DNA of 64,000 bases from JANNBN01 sp031385545 (GTDB lineage: Bacteria > Actinomycetota > Acidimicrobiia > Acidimicrobiales > JANYDT01), in the NCBI GenBank assembly GCA_031385545.1, contig JANNBN010000149.1, positions 7,249-71,248 of the forward strand. The letters run 5' to 3'. Of the stretch, positions 43,332 through 51,720 are shown piece by piece. A program made the translations under genes and the position numbers. The notes under the pieces were generated by a model. The model did no database searches. It saw only the letters and a program-made list of their open reading frames with translations, and was not told the DNA's origin. How positions within the stretch are numbered: position 1 is the stretch's first letter; the number at the start of each line of letters is the position of its first letter.

Positions 43332-43404
43332 GTCCACGTAGCTCAGCGGATAGAGCAACCGCCTCCTAAGCGGTAGGTCGCAGGTTCAAGTCCTGCCGTG
43401 GACG
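43332..43404 (+). tRNA. tRNA-Arg (anticodon CCT)
   Basis: A 73-nt cloverleaf. The acceptor GTCCACG pairs with CGTGGAC, with discriminator G. The D arm is GCTC...GAGC. The anticodon stem ACCGC/GCGGT holds the loop CTCCTAA with CCT at 43365-43367. The T arm is GCAGG-TTCAAGT-CCTGC. No CCA is encoded. It reads AGG codons. The Fic gene follows 120 nt downstream. Confidence 0.97.
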
Positions 43405-43488
43405 CTTTGCGCTCCGGGCGCGCTGCCCTGGAAATCGACACGGAACCGGGCGAGGGACAAACGGAAGACATTCGGACGGACAAGTAAA

Positions 43489-43518
43489 TGGACAAAACAA
43501 TACCCTGATAGTTAAAAT
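43489..43518 (+). promoter_or_regulatory. Sigma-70-like promoter of the Fic gene (leaderless)
   Basis: TGGACA (43489-43494), 18 bp, then TAAAAT (43513-43518), ending 6 nt before the GTG at 43525. CTGAT...ATCAG (43505-43521) is an inverted repeat around the -10 box and may be an operator. The stretch is clearly more AT-rich than its surroundings. Confidence 0.6.
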
Positions 43519-43524
43519 CAGCTG

Positions 43525-44709
43525 GTGCGAGGGTACGAGCAGACACATCCGTGGATCACGTTCAAAGCGAACGGCATCAACGATCTCGGTCCCGACCTGT
43601 GGATGCTTCTCGGTGAAGCCCACGCCAAATGCGAGCATCTCGCCGGTACCCCGCTGCGGCCTGACAGTGCGCGGAAACTGTACGAAGTTGCGTTGATCAA
43701 AGGCGCGCTGGCGTCTACCGCCATCGAAGGAAACACCCTCACCGAAGATCAGGTCGCAGGTCTCGTCGCCGGCACGTACACGCCGCCCCCGTCGCGCGAG
43801 TACCAGGCACGGGAGGTCCGGAACGTCATCGAAGCGTTGGAAGACATCACCCGCCACGTGACCTCGGGGGAACGGCCGACCATCACAGTCGACCTGATCT
43901 GCGAGTTCAACCGACGCATCCTCGATGGGACCGAGTACGAGGACTACGTGATCCCCGGCGCGATCCGTGGCTATTCGGTCGGCGTGCCCGGGTACCGGGG
44001 AGCACCGGCAGAAGACTGCCAGTACTTGGTCGATCGTCTCTCCACCTGGCTGGAAAGCGACACGTTCCGGAACGCCGACCGGGAGTATGCGTTCGCGCTG
44101 ACTGTCGCCTGTGCGATCTACGCACACCTGTACATCGCCTGGATACACCCATTCGGAAACGGGAACGGACGGACAGCTCGCCTGCTGGAGTTCCTCATCC
44201 TGGCCCGGTCCGGGATGGTGCCGCTCCCCGCAGCGAACCTCCTTTCGAATCACTACAACTTGACCCGAGACAGGTACTACTCCCGGCTTGCCGATGCGAG
44301 CCGAACCCTCAAGACAACCTCGTTTCTCTCCTACGCCGTGCAAGGCCTCGTCGACGGCATCCGAGACCAGATCAGCCACGTGCGAAAGGAACAGTTCGAC
44401 GTCGCGTGGATCAACTACGTCCACGAAACCATGAACTCGACATTCCCCAGCAGCCCAAGCCGCGACCGGCAAAGGTCACTCGTGCTGGCCATGCCGCCCG
44501 GCACAACACTCCCCAGGGCACAGCTGGAACAACTCACCACGAAGCTCACCGTCCTGTACGCAAAGGCAGGCCCCCGCACGCTGAGCCGTGACCTCAACCG
44601 GCTCAGATCAGTCGGGCTGATCGTCAAGTCGTCCCGAGGGTGGCGGTCCAATCAGCAAATCATCCGCGCGTTCCTCCCCCCGATGGCAGAACCCGACAAC
44701 AACAGCTGA
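43525..44709 (+). CDS. Fic family protein with N-terminal inhibitory helix
   Basis: A 394-residue Fic-domain protein. The core motif is HPFGNGNGRTAR (H208 onward), complete for AMP transfer from ATP to hydroxyl side chains. STAIEGN (64-70) matches the [S/T]xxxE[G/N] inhibitory motif of class II Fic proteins, whose glutamate blocks ATP. An N-terminal Fic_N-like part precedes it, and a C-terminal winged-helix-like region (about 325-385, LSRDLNRLRSVGLIVKSSRG) follows. No separate antitoxin is adjacent, consistent with built-in inhibition. Targets are unknown. It sits just downstream of a tRNA gene, a frequent integration site. Confidence 0.9.
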   Translation: MRGYEQTHPWITFKANGINDLGPDLWMLLGEAHAKCEHLAGTPLRPDSARKLYEVALIKGALASTAIEGNTLTEDQVAGLVAGTYTPPPSREYQAREVRNVIEALEDITRHVTSGERPTITVDLICEFNRRILDGTEYEDYVIPGAIRGYSVGVPGYRGAPAEDCQYLVDRLSTWLESDTFRNADREYAFALTVACAIYAHLYIAWIHPFGNGNGRTARLLEFLILARSGMVPLPAANLLSNHYNLTRDRYYSRLADASRTLKTTSFLSYAVQGLVDGIRDQISHVRKEQFDVAWINYVHETMNSTFPSSPSRDRQRSLVLAMPPGTTLPRAQLEQLTTKLTVLYAKAGPRTLSRDLNRLRSVGLIVKSSRGWRSNQQIIRAFLPPMAEPDNNS

Positions 44710-44765
44710 CCCTGCTCCGACACGACGCGTTCGGTGGTGACGCAACCGATTCGAGCGAGGGGTTT

Positions 44766-44809
44766 GGCTGGGGCACGGCGCTTTGCCGCAACGCCGTGGG
44801 GCCCCAGCC
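44766..44809. terminator. Strong hairpin between convergent Fic and RCC1 genes
   Basis: GGCTGGGGCACGGCG and CGCCGTGGGGCCCCAGCC pair over about 15 bp, with a small bulge, around an 11-nt loop. It lies between two converging genes and can serve both as a bidirectional terminator. Confidence 0.7.
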
Positions 44810-44811
44810 TG

Positions 44812-47469
44812 CTACTTGCCAGCCTTTTTCGGAGGTGTGGACTTCTTGTCCGAAAGTTTGGCGATGGCTTGCTTTGTCGGGGTCGCAGTCTTGGCAGGCG
44901 CCTTTGCTGCTGCGGGTGCTTTTGCTGCTGCGGGTACCTTTGCTGCGGGTGCCTTTGCGGAAGACTTTGCCGCTGCTTTTGTTTGTGTGTTGGTCGATGC
45001 CTTGGCTGCTGACTTGGTTGCAGACTTGGCCGGTGCTTTGGCTGCTGAATTGTTGGCTGCCTTGGTTGGGGCGGCCACCGGCGCTTTGGTGGCCGCCTGT
45101 GTTCCAGTCTTTGCAGGTGCCTTGGTTGGTGCCTTGGTTGGTGCCTTGATGGGTGCTTCGAGGGCGGCTTTGGCTGCGGACTTGGCTGCACCTGCTTTGG
45201 CTGCTGCCTTGGTTCCTGCTTTGGCTGCAGCTTTCGTTCCTGCCGTAGCCGCCGCTTTTGCGGCCTCCTTGGTCGGGAGGGGTGCTTTGACGGCGGTTTT
45301 GGCTGCGGACTTTGCTGCTCCGGCTTTGGTCGCGGCCTTTGACGCAGATGCCTTTGCTGCGGCAACCTTGGTAGCTGCCTTGGACGTCTGCTTCGCTGGA
45401 GCCTGCTTGACCGCAGCCGGGGCCTTAACCGCAGCCGGGGCCTTGGCCGCTGCTGCCGCCTTCTTCTGAACGGGTGTCTTGGCTGGTGACTTCACAGGAG
45501 TCGACGCTTGCTTCGTGGCGTTACCAGCCTTGGTGGCTGCAGCCTTTGCCTGCTTGGCTGCCGTTGTTGCTTTTGAGGCCGCAGCCTTTGCTTGATTGGC
45601 GGCTGCTGCGGCCTTCGCAGCTTCTGCTCTCGTCGCTGCTTTTGCCTTCCTGTTCGCGGCGGTGGGGTTAGCTTTTGCGGCGGCTTGAGCGGCCGTCGCA
45701 GCGTTCGCGGCAGCTACGGCCTTTTTCGCTGCAGCTGCCGCTGCCTGTTGAGCTTTAGTTGCTGCTGCGGCGGTCTTCGCCGCTGCGGCTTTGGCTGCAG
45801 TCGGAGCAACGAGCGCAAGGGAGCGGGGTTTCGTCGTAGATGTGGGCGAGACGGCTAGGCGTGTCGTCGGCGCGGCCGTGGTCGGGACAGCGGTGGTCGG
45901 TGAAGCAGTCGTCGGTCCTGCTGTGGTCGGCGCGCCGGTTGTTGCTGGCTGCGTCGGTTGCGATGCCGCGGCGGTGACTGGAGCCAGCAATACGGGTGCC
46001 TGTGTCGTTGCCGCAGTCGTCGTAACCGCAGTTGTCGGGGCGGCAGTTGTCGGGGCGGCAGTGGCCGGTGCTGCTGTGGTCGGCGCAGCCGTTGTTGGCG
46101 CTGCGGTGGTTGGTGCTGTGGTAGTCGGAGCCAATGTGGTTGCGACAGTGGTCGGAGTGGTCGTCGCAACGGTCGTCGGCGATGTGGTTGTGGTGCTTGT
46201 GGTCGTGCTTGAAGTTGTTGGTGCCAGCGTGGTGCTGGTCGTCGTTGGCTCTGTTGTGGTGGTGCTTGAAGTTGTTGGTGCCAGCGTGGTGGTGGTGCTC
46301 GTGGTCGTGCTGGTTGTGGTGGTACTTGTGGTGGTCGTGCTTGTGGTCGTCGTGCTGGTTGTCGTCGTGCTGGTTGTCGTCGTGGTCGGCGTGTTGAGCA
46401 CGTTGGCCGTTCCCATGTTCACGTCGATCAAGTTTGTGGAACCTGCGGCCGCGCCGTTCGTCGCATCGCCCCAACAGCGGACCGCGCCCGTGCTGAGCAC
46501 GACACACGTATTTGCCCAGCCGGCATCGACAGCAACCGCAGTTGCTCCACCGAGATTCACGTTCACGAGCCGCGACGATCCGGCCAGCTGGCCGGAGGCA
46601 TCGGAGCCCCAGCAGCGCACGTTGCCATCGGTCAGCACGGCGCATGAGTGGCTACGCCCAGCGGCGATGTCAATCGCTGTTGCTCCACCCAAGTCAACGT
46701 CGGTAGAGATCGACGAGCCTCCGAGCGAACCACCGTCGTTCCATCCCCAACACCGAACGCTGCCACCAACGAGGATGGCGCAGTAGTGCCAGTCGCCTGC
46801 TTCGATCTTCGAGACCTTCGGCCCGCCGAAGTTGATGTTGGTCGTTTGCGACGAGCCGCCCAGCTGGCCTTCTGTGTTGTACCCCCAGCACCGGGCATCG
46901 TCGGTTGAAAGGACGACGCACGTGTTGTTGACGCTGGTGGCGACCTGCTTCACGGTCACGCCGGGCTCGAAAACGACCGATGTCGTGAGCGATGAACCGC
47001 CGAGTTGGCCCGACGAGCTTTCGCCCCAGCAACGGAGTTCGTTGCCGGTCACGATGGCACACGTGTGCGAGTTCGTGCTCGAAATCTGAGATGCGGTGAT
47101 GCCGGTGCCGAAATTGATGTTCGTCGATTGGGTGGACCCACCCAACTCGGCCGTCGCAGTTCCCCAGCAACGCACGTTGCCATCCACGAGCAACGCGCAT
47201 GAATGCGACCCCGAAGTCACCGCTGCTGCTCGTACGCCACCGAGGTCGACGTTCGAAGTCGGGGTACCGCCGCCCGTACCCAGCTGTCCGCCGTTGTTGA
47301 GACCCCAACAGCGAACGCCGCCGTCGGAAATCACGACACATGTCTGGTGTGCCGAGGCAAGGCGTTCGGAAACCGGACGTTGCAGATCGGCGGCGCCATT
47401 GGCCGGGTTGACGGCAAGCACCCCGAGCCCCGACAGCATGACGGCTGCAGCAACGAAGATTTTGGACAT
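44812..47469 (-). CDS. Secreted RCC1-repeat protein with Thr-rich stalk and Lys/Ala-rich histone-like tail
   Basis: 885 residues in three parts. (1) After a signal peptide (SKIFVAAAVMLSGLGVLAVN), residues about 27-355 hold seven RCC1-like repeats: CWGLNNGGQLG, CWGTATAELGG, CWGESSSGQLGG, CWGYNTEGQLGG, CWGWNDGGSLGG, CWGSDASGQLAG and CWGDATNGAAAG, each preceded by a HSCAVL-like strand; probably a seven-bladed propeller. (2) About 356-548 is Thr/Ser/Pro/Ala-rich. (3) About 549-885 is almost only Lys, Ala, Thr, Pro, Val and Gln in KAAAK/APAK repeats, like histone H1 C-terminal tails, very basic. A start at 47544 is also open. The function is unknown; wall or extracellular-polymer binding by the tail is inferred. 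Confidence 0.85.
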   Translation of the reverse strand: MSKIFVAAAVMLSGLGVLAVNPANGAADLQRPVSERLASAHQTCVVISDGGVRCWGLNNGGQLGTGGGTPTSNVDLGGVRAAAVTSGSHSCALLVDGNVRCWGTATAELGGSTQSTNINFGTGITASQISSTNSHTCAIVTGNELRCWGESSSGQLGGSSLTTSVVFEPGVTVKQVATSVNNTCVVLSTDDARCWGYNTEGQLGGSSQTTNINFGGPKVSKIEAGDWHYCAILVGGSVRCWGWNDGGSLGGSSISTDVDLGGATAIDIAAGRSHSCAVLTDGNVRCWGSDASGQLAGSSRLVNVNLGGATAVAVDAGWANTCVVLSTGAVRCWGDATNGAAAGSTNLIDVNMGTANVLNTPTTTTTSTTTTSTTTTSTTTTSTTTTSTTTSTTTTLAPTTSSTTTTEPTTTSTTLAPTTSSTTTSTTTTSPTTVATTTPTTVATTLAPTTTAPTTAAPTTAAPTTAAPATAAPTTAAPTTAVTTTAATTQAPVLLAPVTAAASQPTQPATTGAPTTAGPTTASPTTAVPTTAAPTTRLAVSPTSTTKPRSLALVAPTAAKAAAAKTAAAATKAQQAAAAAAKKAVAAANAATAAQAAAKANPTAANRKAKAATRAEAAKAAAAANQAKAAASKATTAAKQAKAAATKAGNATKQASTPVKSPAKTPVQKKAAAAAKAPAAVKAPAAVKQAPAKQTSKAATKVAAAKASASKAATKAGAAKSAAKTAVKAPLPTKEAAKAAATAGTKAAAKAGTKAAAKAGAAKSAAKAALEAPIKAPTKAPTKAPAKTGTQAATKAPVAAPTKAANNSAAKAPAKSATKSAAKASTNTQTKAAAKSSAKAPAAKVPAAAKAPAAAKAPAKTATPTKQAIAKLSDKKSTPPKKAGK
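46170..46395 (-). repeat. Low-complexity Thr/Ser-coding tract
   Basis: On the minus strand this is a run of ACC/ACG/ACA/ACT and AGC codons encoding (T)4-ST-type repeats of the RCC1 protein's stalk. The short-period DNA is prone to length change. Confidence 0.85.
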
Positions 47470-48011
47470 TGTCGAAAGAGGCGACCTCCCGAAGCGCTGC
47501 TCTTGTATTGCAGCAATTTGGTTGGGCACATTTCCTATCGACATAGGTGACACGTCGACACACTCTGAGTGAAACTTGACTCGATTGGTCACTTCGAATG
47601 TGTTGCACCTGAACCACAGTTCCGGTGAAAGTGGGATTTTTCGATCGCCAAAGTTGGCCGGTGACGTGGCTACCGGTGAGGGTGCCGCCGGCGGGTCGCG
47701 CTTCATATGCAGACGTAGGGGCCAGGTCCGCACCTGCGGTGACTTGTTCGCGGGCGTCGGCAACCATCACCAGTATCGAGTTCAACGTGTCTGCCAGCCG
47801 CCCGCCCATGACCTGCAGTATACATCATCCAATCGAACGTGTGTTCGTGATCTGTCACCTATCACCCCCGCAAACAGGGCCCTGGTCACCCGAACCACAC
47901 CGGACAGTCGGCTCCGGATATCTCCTGCCATCCGCCCCCGTAAGGACCGGGGGCAGCTCCCGAACAGGGCTCGTTTGGCTCGGAGAGCACGCACTTCGCG
48001 AACATGGTCGT
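47470..48011. other. Divergent intergenic region with paired operator-like motifs
   Basis: A gap of about 540 nt between the RCC1 gene and an acyl-CoA dehydrogenase. ATAGGTGACA (47543-47552) recurs in reverse complement as TGTCACCTAT (47853-47862), one copy near each gene. CGAAC-GTGT-GTTCG (47834-47847) is a perfect palindrome just before the second copy. Open frames cross the gap on both strands, but no family is recognised and GC bias at third positions is weak. It probably holds both promoters. Confidence 0.5.
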
Positions 48012-49352
48012 ATGTCCATGACCACCGCGACTGCAACGGCCGCCAAAACCGCCAAACAAGCCAACACTGACAGCAGCGAACTTGTCGATGAACTGCGGAG
48101 TTGGCTGACGGAGAACTGGGATGCCGACCTTACCGTCGCGCAGTGGTGGGAACGCCTGGGCCTCGCAGGATGGGCGGCACCAACACTGCCGACCACCGCA
48201 TTCGGTCGTGGCCTCACCCGCAACGACGGCGTTCTGGTGGGCAACGAGATCGCCATCTTCGGTGCACTTGGCGCACCCACCGGTCTTGGCATGCTGCTCG
48301 CCGCTCCGACCATTGCGATGCACGGCAACCAGGACCAGATCGAGCGGTACGTGAGACCAATCGTCACCGGTCAGGCTGCGTGGTGTCAGATGTTCAGCGA
48401 ACCAGGGGCGGGGTCGGACCTGGCGGGCCTCACCACCAAAGCCGTGCAGGACGGTGACGAATGGTTCGTGAACGGGCAAAAGGTGTGGACGTCCAGCGGC
48501 CACCTCGCCGACATGGGGATGCTCATCGCGCGTACTAACCCCGAGGCACCCAAGCACCAGGGCATCACCTACTTCGCGTGCGATATGAAGCAGCCGGGCA
48601 TAGATATTCGGCCGCTGAAAGAGATGACGGGACGTGCGCTGTTCAACGAGGTGTTCCTGACCGATGCACGCGTCGAGGGCAACTCCATGATCGGCGACCT
48701 CAACAACGGCTGGGCCGTGGCCAACACCACTCTGAACTTCGAACGGGCCGGTCTCGGATCAGGCGGCGGGCATGGTGGTTCGACGGCCATCGCCGGACAG
48801 ATCGCAGGTGATCTTCATAAGCGCGCTGGAGATTTCATCGGAACCCGCAGGGGTGGTGGTGGAGGCGCTCAGTTCGCAGGAGCTGTCGGCATGCTCACGA
48901 AGCTGGCGCAGGCGACCGGGGCAGCCGCAGACCCCACCGTGCGCCAGGAATTGATGAAGCTCCACACGCTCCAGGAGATCGGGCGATACAACAACCTGCG
49001 GGTCAAGGCCGAACGGGCGAAGGGCCGAGACATCCCTGGCATGCCCAACATCTCCAAGCTGTCCATGAGCGACATGATGCGCCTGCAGCGAGATCTGGGA
49101 ATGCGCCTCGCGGGCCCGTCGGGGACGCTCCATAGCTATGACTCGGCTGGGCGAGAAGTGCTCAACGCGGCGACCGGCAATCCGATGCTCGCCCTGATTA
49201 CCGAGATGGCTCTGTTCGCCCAGGCACCGCCCATCTACGGCGGCACGGACCAGGTGCAGAAGAACATCCTCGGCGAGCGGGTGCTCGGCCTCCCCAAAGA
49301 CGCTGGCATCGACGCAAAGTCACCCTTCTCCCAGCTGCCGAAGAACACCTGA
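48012..49352 (+). CDS. Acyl-CoA dehydrogenase family protein
   Basis: A 446-residue flavoprotein. Motifs are MFSEPGAGSDLAGLTTKAVQ (FAD/substrate), GQKVWTSSGHLADMGMLIAR, and the C-terminal APPIYGGTDQVQKNILGERV. The N-terminal helical domain is present but preceded by an Ala/Thr/Lys-rich 20-residue tail. A His/Gly-rich insertion with GTRRGGGGGAQ lies around residues 280-295. The enzyme resembles actinobacterial FadE proteins acting on bulky (steroid or branched) acyl-CoAs. The start is not certain: ATGs at 48012 and 48018 are equivalent, and the frame is open upstream. Confidence 0.85.
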   Translation: MSMTTATATAAKTAKQANTDSSELVDELRSWLTENWDADLTVAQWWERLGLAGWAAPTLPTTAFGRGLTRNDGVLVGNEIAIFGALGAPTGLGMLLAAPTIAMHGNQDQIERYVRPIVTGQAAWCQMFSEPGAGSDLAGLTTKAVQDGDEWFVNGQKVWTSSGHLADMGMLIARTNPEAPKHQGITYFACDMKQPGIDIRPLKEMTGRALFNEVFLTDARVEGNSMIGDLNNGWAVANTTLNFERAGLGSGGGHGGSTAIAGQIAGDLHKRAGDFIGTRRGGGGGAQFAGAVGMLTKLAQATGAAADPTVRQELMKLHTLQEIGRYNNLRVKAERAKGRDIPGMPNISKLSMSDMMRLQRDLGMRLAGPSGTLHSYDSAGREVLNAATGNPMLALITEMALFAQAPPIYGGTDQVQKNILGERVLGLPKDAGIDAKSPFSQLPKNT

Positions 49353-49445
49353 CCGGCTCCCGCCGATCCCGCCTTATCGCGATGGCGCCAAACCGAGTGA
49401 GCGGCTGAGCGGTCGTGGGAGCGCGCTGGTACGGTCGGGAGGGTC

Positions 49446-50837
49446 ATGAGTGTTCACGCAGACGCCGCAGCTCGCGCGACAACCTGGACGGTGCTGGACC
49501 CGTGCACCGCTCAGGAGATCCGTACCGTCGACCTGGCAACGCCGTCAGACGTGGACGCGGCGGTTACCCGAGCAACGGTGGCGCAGCACCGCTGGGCGGG
49601 CCTCACGACGCAGGACCGCTGCCGCCAGCTTCGTCGCTTCGCCCGCGCGGTCGAGGAACACGGTGAGGAGCTCGCGCAACTCGAGGCCCTCAACTGCGGC
49701 AAGCCGATCGGCAACGCTCGATGGGAGGCACAGGCAACGGCGGATGCGCTCAGCTACTACGCCGCTGCGGTCGAACACCATCGTGGCACCACGTTGCCGT
49801 GGAACGACGGGCTGGCCCTCACCATCCACGAACCGCTCGGCGTGGTGGGGGCCATCGTGCCGTGGAACTTTCCGATGCTCATTGCAGCGTGGAAGATCGG
49901 GCCGGCCCTGGCGTGCGGTAACGCGCTCATCCTGAAACCGAGCGAGATGACGCCGCTCACGGCTGTGCGTCTCGGTGAGCTGGCGCTCGATGCCGGTCTC
50001 CCGCAACACCTGTTGCAGGTCCTCGTGGGAACCGGTCCGGTGGTCGGTCAGGCGATGGTGGAACACCCTGGCATCGCCAAGATCGGCTTTACCGGGTCCA
50101 CTGCCACCGGCAAGCAGATCATGCGTTCTGCGGTCGACTCGCTGAAACGCGTCACGCTCGAACTCGGCGGCAAGAGCGCCAACATCGTGTTCGCGGATGC
50201 AGACCTGGAAAAGGCAGCGGCGGCCATCCCCGGGGCGATCTACGACAATTCGGGACAGGACTGCTGTGCTCGTGGCCGAATCCTGGTCGAGGCGTCGGTC
50301 CATGACCGCTTCGTCGGGATGGTGGTTGCAGTCAGCAAAGACATCAAGGTCGGCACGCCCGACGACCCGGACGCCTACATGGGCCCGCTCATCAGTGCGC
50401 AACACCTGGCAAAGGTGCGGTCCTTCGACGGTGAAGGCGATGTTGCATTCCGGGGGACCACCCCGGCCGGGCCGGGGTTCTGGTTCCCGCCGACCGTTGT
50501 CACGGGTGTCAGCCGAACTGGCCGCCTGGCAACCGAAGAGGTCTTCGGGCCTGTCGTGGCGGTCCTTCCGTTCACGGACGAAGCCGATGCAGCAGCCCTG
50601 GCGAATGCAACGGTGTACGGCCTCTCTGGCAGCATCTGGACCGGGGACACTGCCAAGGCCTTGCGCATGGCAAGAGCGGTTCAGAGCGGTACCCTCGGGG
50701 TGAACTCCAACTCGTCGGTGCGGTACTCCATGCCGTTCGGCGGTTTCAAGCAGTCAGGGATCGGCCGAGACCTCGGTGTCGATGCGCTTGCGCACTATTC
50801 CGAGACCAAGACGGTGTTCATCTCGACTGCTCCCTAG
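49446..50837 (+). CDS. Aldehyde dehydrogenase (PuuC/betaine-aldehyde type)
   Basis: NAD(P)-dependent oxidation of an aldehyde to its acid. It is 463 residues. The cofactor site is GAIVPWNFPMLIAAWKIGPA and FTGSTATGKQI, the general base is in LELGGKSANIVFADAD, the nucleophile is in NSGQDCCARGR (C273, followed unusually by a second Cys), and the end is MPFGGFKQSGIGRDLG. First gene of a run with SDR, glutamine-synthetase-like, permease and flavoenzyme genes, pointing to an amino-aldehyde such as gamma-glutamyl-aminoaldehyde or betaine aldehyde. A GGGAGGGTC ribosome-binding site precedes the ATG. Confidence 0.9.
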   Translation: MSVHADAAARATTWTVLDPCTAQEIRTVDLATPSDVDAAVTRATVAQHRWAGLTTQDRCRQLRRFARAVEEHGEELAQLEALNCGKPIGNARWEAQATADALSYYAAAVEHHRGTTLPWNDGLALTIHEPLGVVGAIVPWNFPMLIAAWKIGPALACGNALILKPSEMTPLTAVRLGELALDAGLPQHLLQVLVGTGPVVGQAMVEHPGIAKIGFTGSTATGKQIMRSAVDSLKRVTLELGGKSANIVFADADLEKAAAAIPGAIYDNSGQDCCARGRILVEASVHDRFVGMVVAVSKDIKVGTPDDPDAYMGPLISAQHLAKVRSFDGEGDVAFRGTTPAGPGFWFPPTVVTGVSRTGRLATEEVFGPVVAVLPFTDEADAAALANATVYGLSGSIWTGDTAKALRMARAVQSGTLGVNSNSSVRYSMPFGGFKQSGIGRDLGVDALAHYSETKTVFISTAP

Positions 50838-50926
50838 GGTTTGCGCCCTGGTTCCGGCAGCGGAACAAACTACGTACACATACAGCAACTCAACATCAGA
50901 CACCGGAAAGACGGACAGGAACATAC

Positions 50927-51700
50927 ATGGCTGATCGATTGTCCGGCAAGGTTGCACTGATCACCGGGGCCGCAAGCGGTCTTGGCCGGGTGGCAGCCGA
51001 GCTGTTCGCAGCGGAGGGCGCTGCAGTCGTCATCGCCGACATCACCGATGGAACAGAAGCTGTCAGCGCCATCGCTGCAGCCGGAGGACGGGCGTCATAC
51101 GTCGCGTGCGATGTGCGTGACGACAACAGCGTAAAGGCCGCAATCGACCACGCGGTAGCCACATTCGGTGGGCTCCATGTCCTGTACAACAATGCCGGCA
51201 TTTCACCCGGCGATGACGACGGTGTGGTGAACACCGCAGACTCCACGTGGGACATAACGCTCGACGTCAACGTGACCGGCGTGGCGCGTTGCTGTCGGCA
51301 CGGCATTCCGGCGATGCTCGCATCGGGCGGTGGCAGCATCATCAACGTGGCCAGTTTCGTCGCCCATGTCGGAGCAGCCACCCCGCAGGTTGCGTACACC
51401 GCTTCGAAGGGTGCTGTGCTGGCGATGACGCGCGAGATCGCTGTCATCCACGCCCGGCAGGGCATCCGTGTCAACGCGCTGTGCCCGGGCCCGGTCCTCA
51501 CTCCGCTGCTTGCAAAATTCCTGTCCGACGATGCAAAACGCCAACGCCGTCTGGTCCATATACCGATGGGCCGCTTCGGTGAGGCGATCGAGATCGCCAA
51601 AGGTGCCTTGTTCCTGGCATCCGACGATTCGTCGTTCATGACCGGCCAGTCGTTGCTCATCGACGGCGGCATCACCGCCGCGTACACAACACCCGAGTAG
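50927..51700 (+). CDS. Short-chain dehydrogenase/reductase
   Basis: A classical 257-residue SDR. The NAD-binding TGAASGLGR is at residues 14-22, the structural NNAGIS motif is present, the catalytic serine precedes the AYTASKGAV motif (Tyr/Lys), and the end is DGGITAAYTTPE. CDVRD after strand 3 suggests NAD rather than NADP. It lies 89 nt after the aldehyde dehydrogenase and 20 nt before the ligase gene. The alcohol or amine-derived substrate is unknown. Confidence 0.9.
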   Translation: MADRLSGKVALITGAASGLGRVAAELFAAEGAAVVIADITDGTEAVSAIAAAGGRASYVACDVRDDNSVKAAIDHAVATFGGLHVLYNNAGISPGDDDGVVNTADSTWDITLDVNVTGVARCCRHGIPAMLASGGGSIINVASFVAHVGAATPQVAYTASKGAVLAMTREIAVIHARQGIRVNALCPGPVLTPLLAKFLSDDAKRQRRLVHIPMGRFGEAIEIAKGALFLASDDSSFMTGQSLLIDGGITAAYTTPE

Positions 51701-51720
51701 TACACGCACAAGGGAAATCC

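Noticed and set aside
43332..44709. An integrated mobile element bounded by att sites at tRNA-Arg.
   Set aside because: No integrase, transposase or repeat of the tRNA 3' end could be found by eye in the window; only the position suggests it.
44783..46786. Long plus-strand frames (228 and 331 residues) rich in Ala/Val/Gly opposite the RCC1 gene.
   Set aside because: They mirror the low-complexity Lys/Ala and Thr codons of the minus-strand gene; no start context or family is seen, and the opposite frame has a signal peptide and RCC1 repeats.
46694..47809. A minus-strand frame starting MGGRLADTLNSILVMVADAR that overlaps the RCC1 gene upstream region.
   Set aside because: The first 50 codons look moderately coding, but the frame then runs out of phase through the RCC1 gene; no family or clear end supports a real gene.
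47625..48011. In-frame upstream extension of the acyl-CoA dehydrogenase by 129 codons.
   Set aside because: The extra residues resemble no dehydrogenase segment, and the enzyme is complete from the inner ATG.
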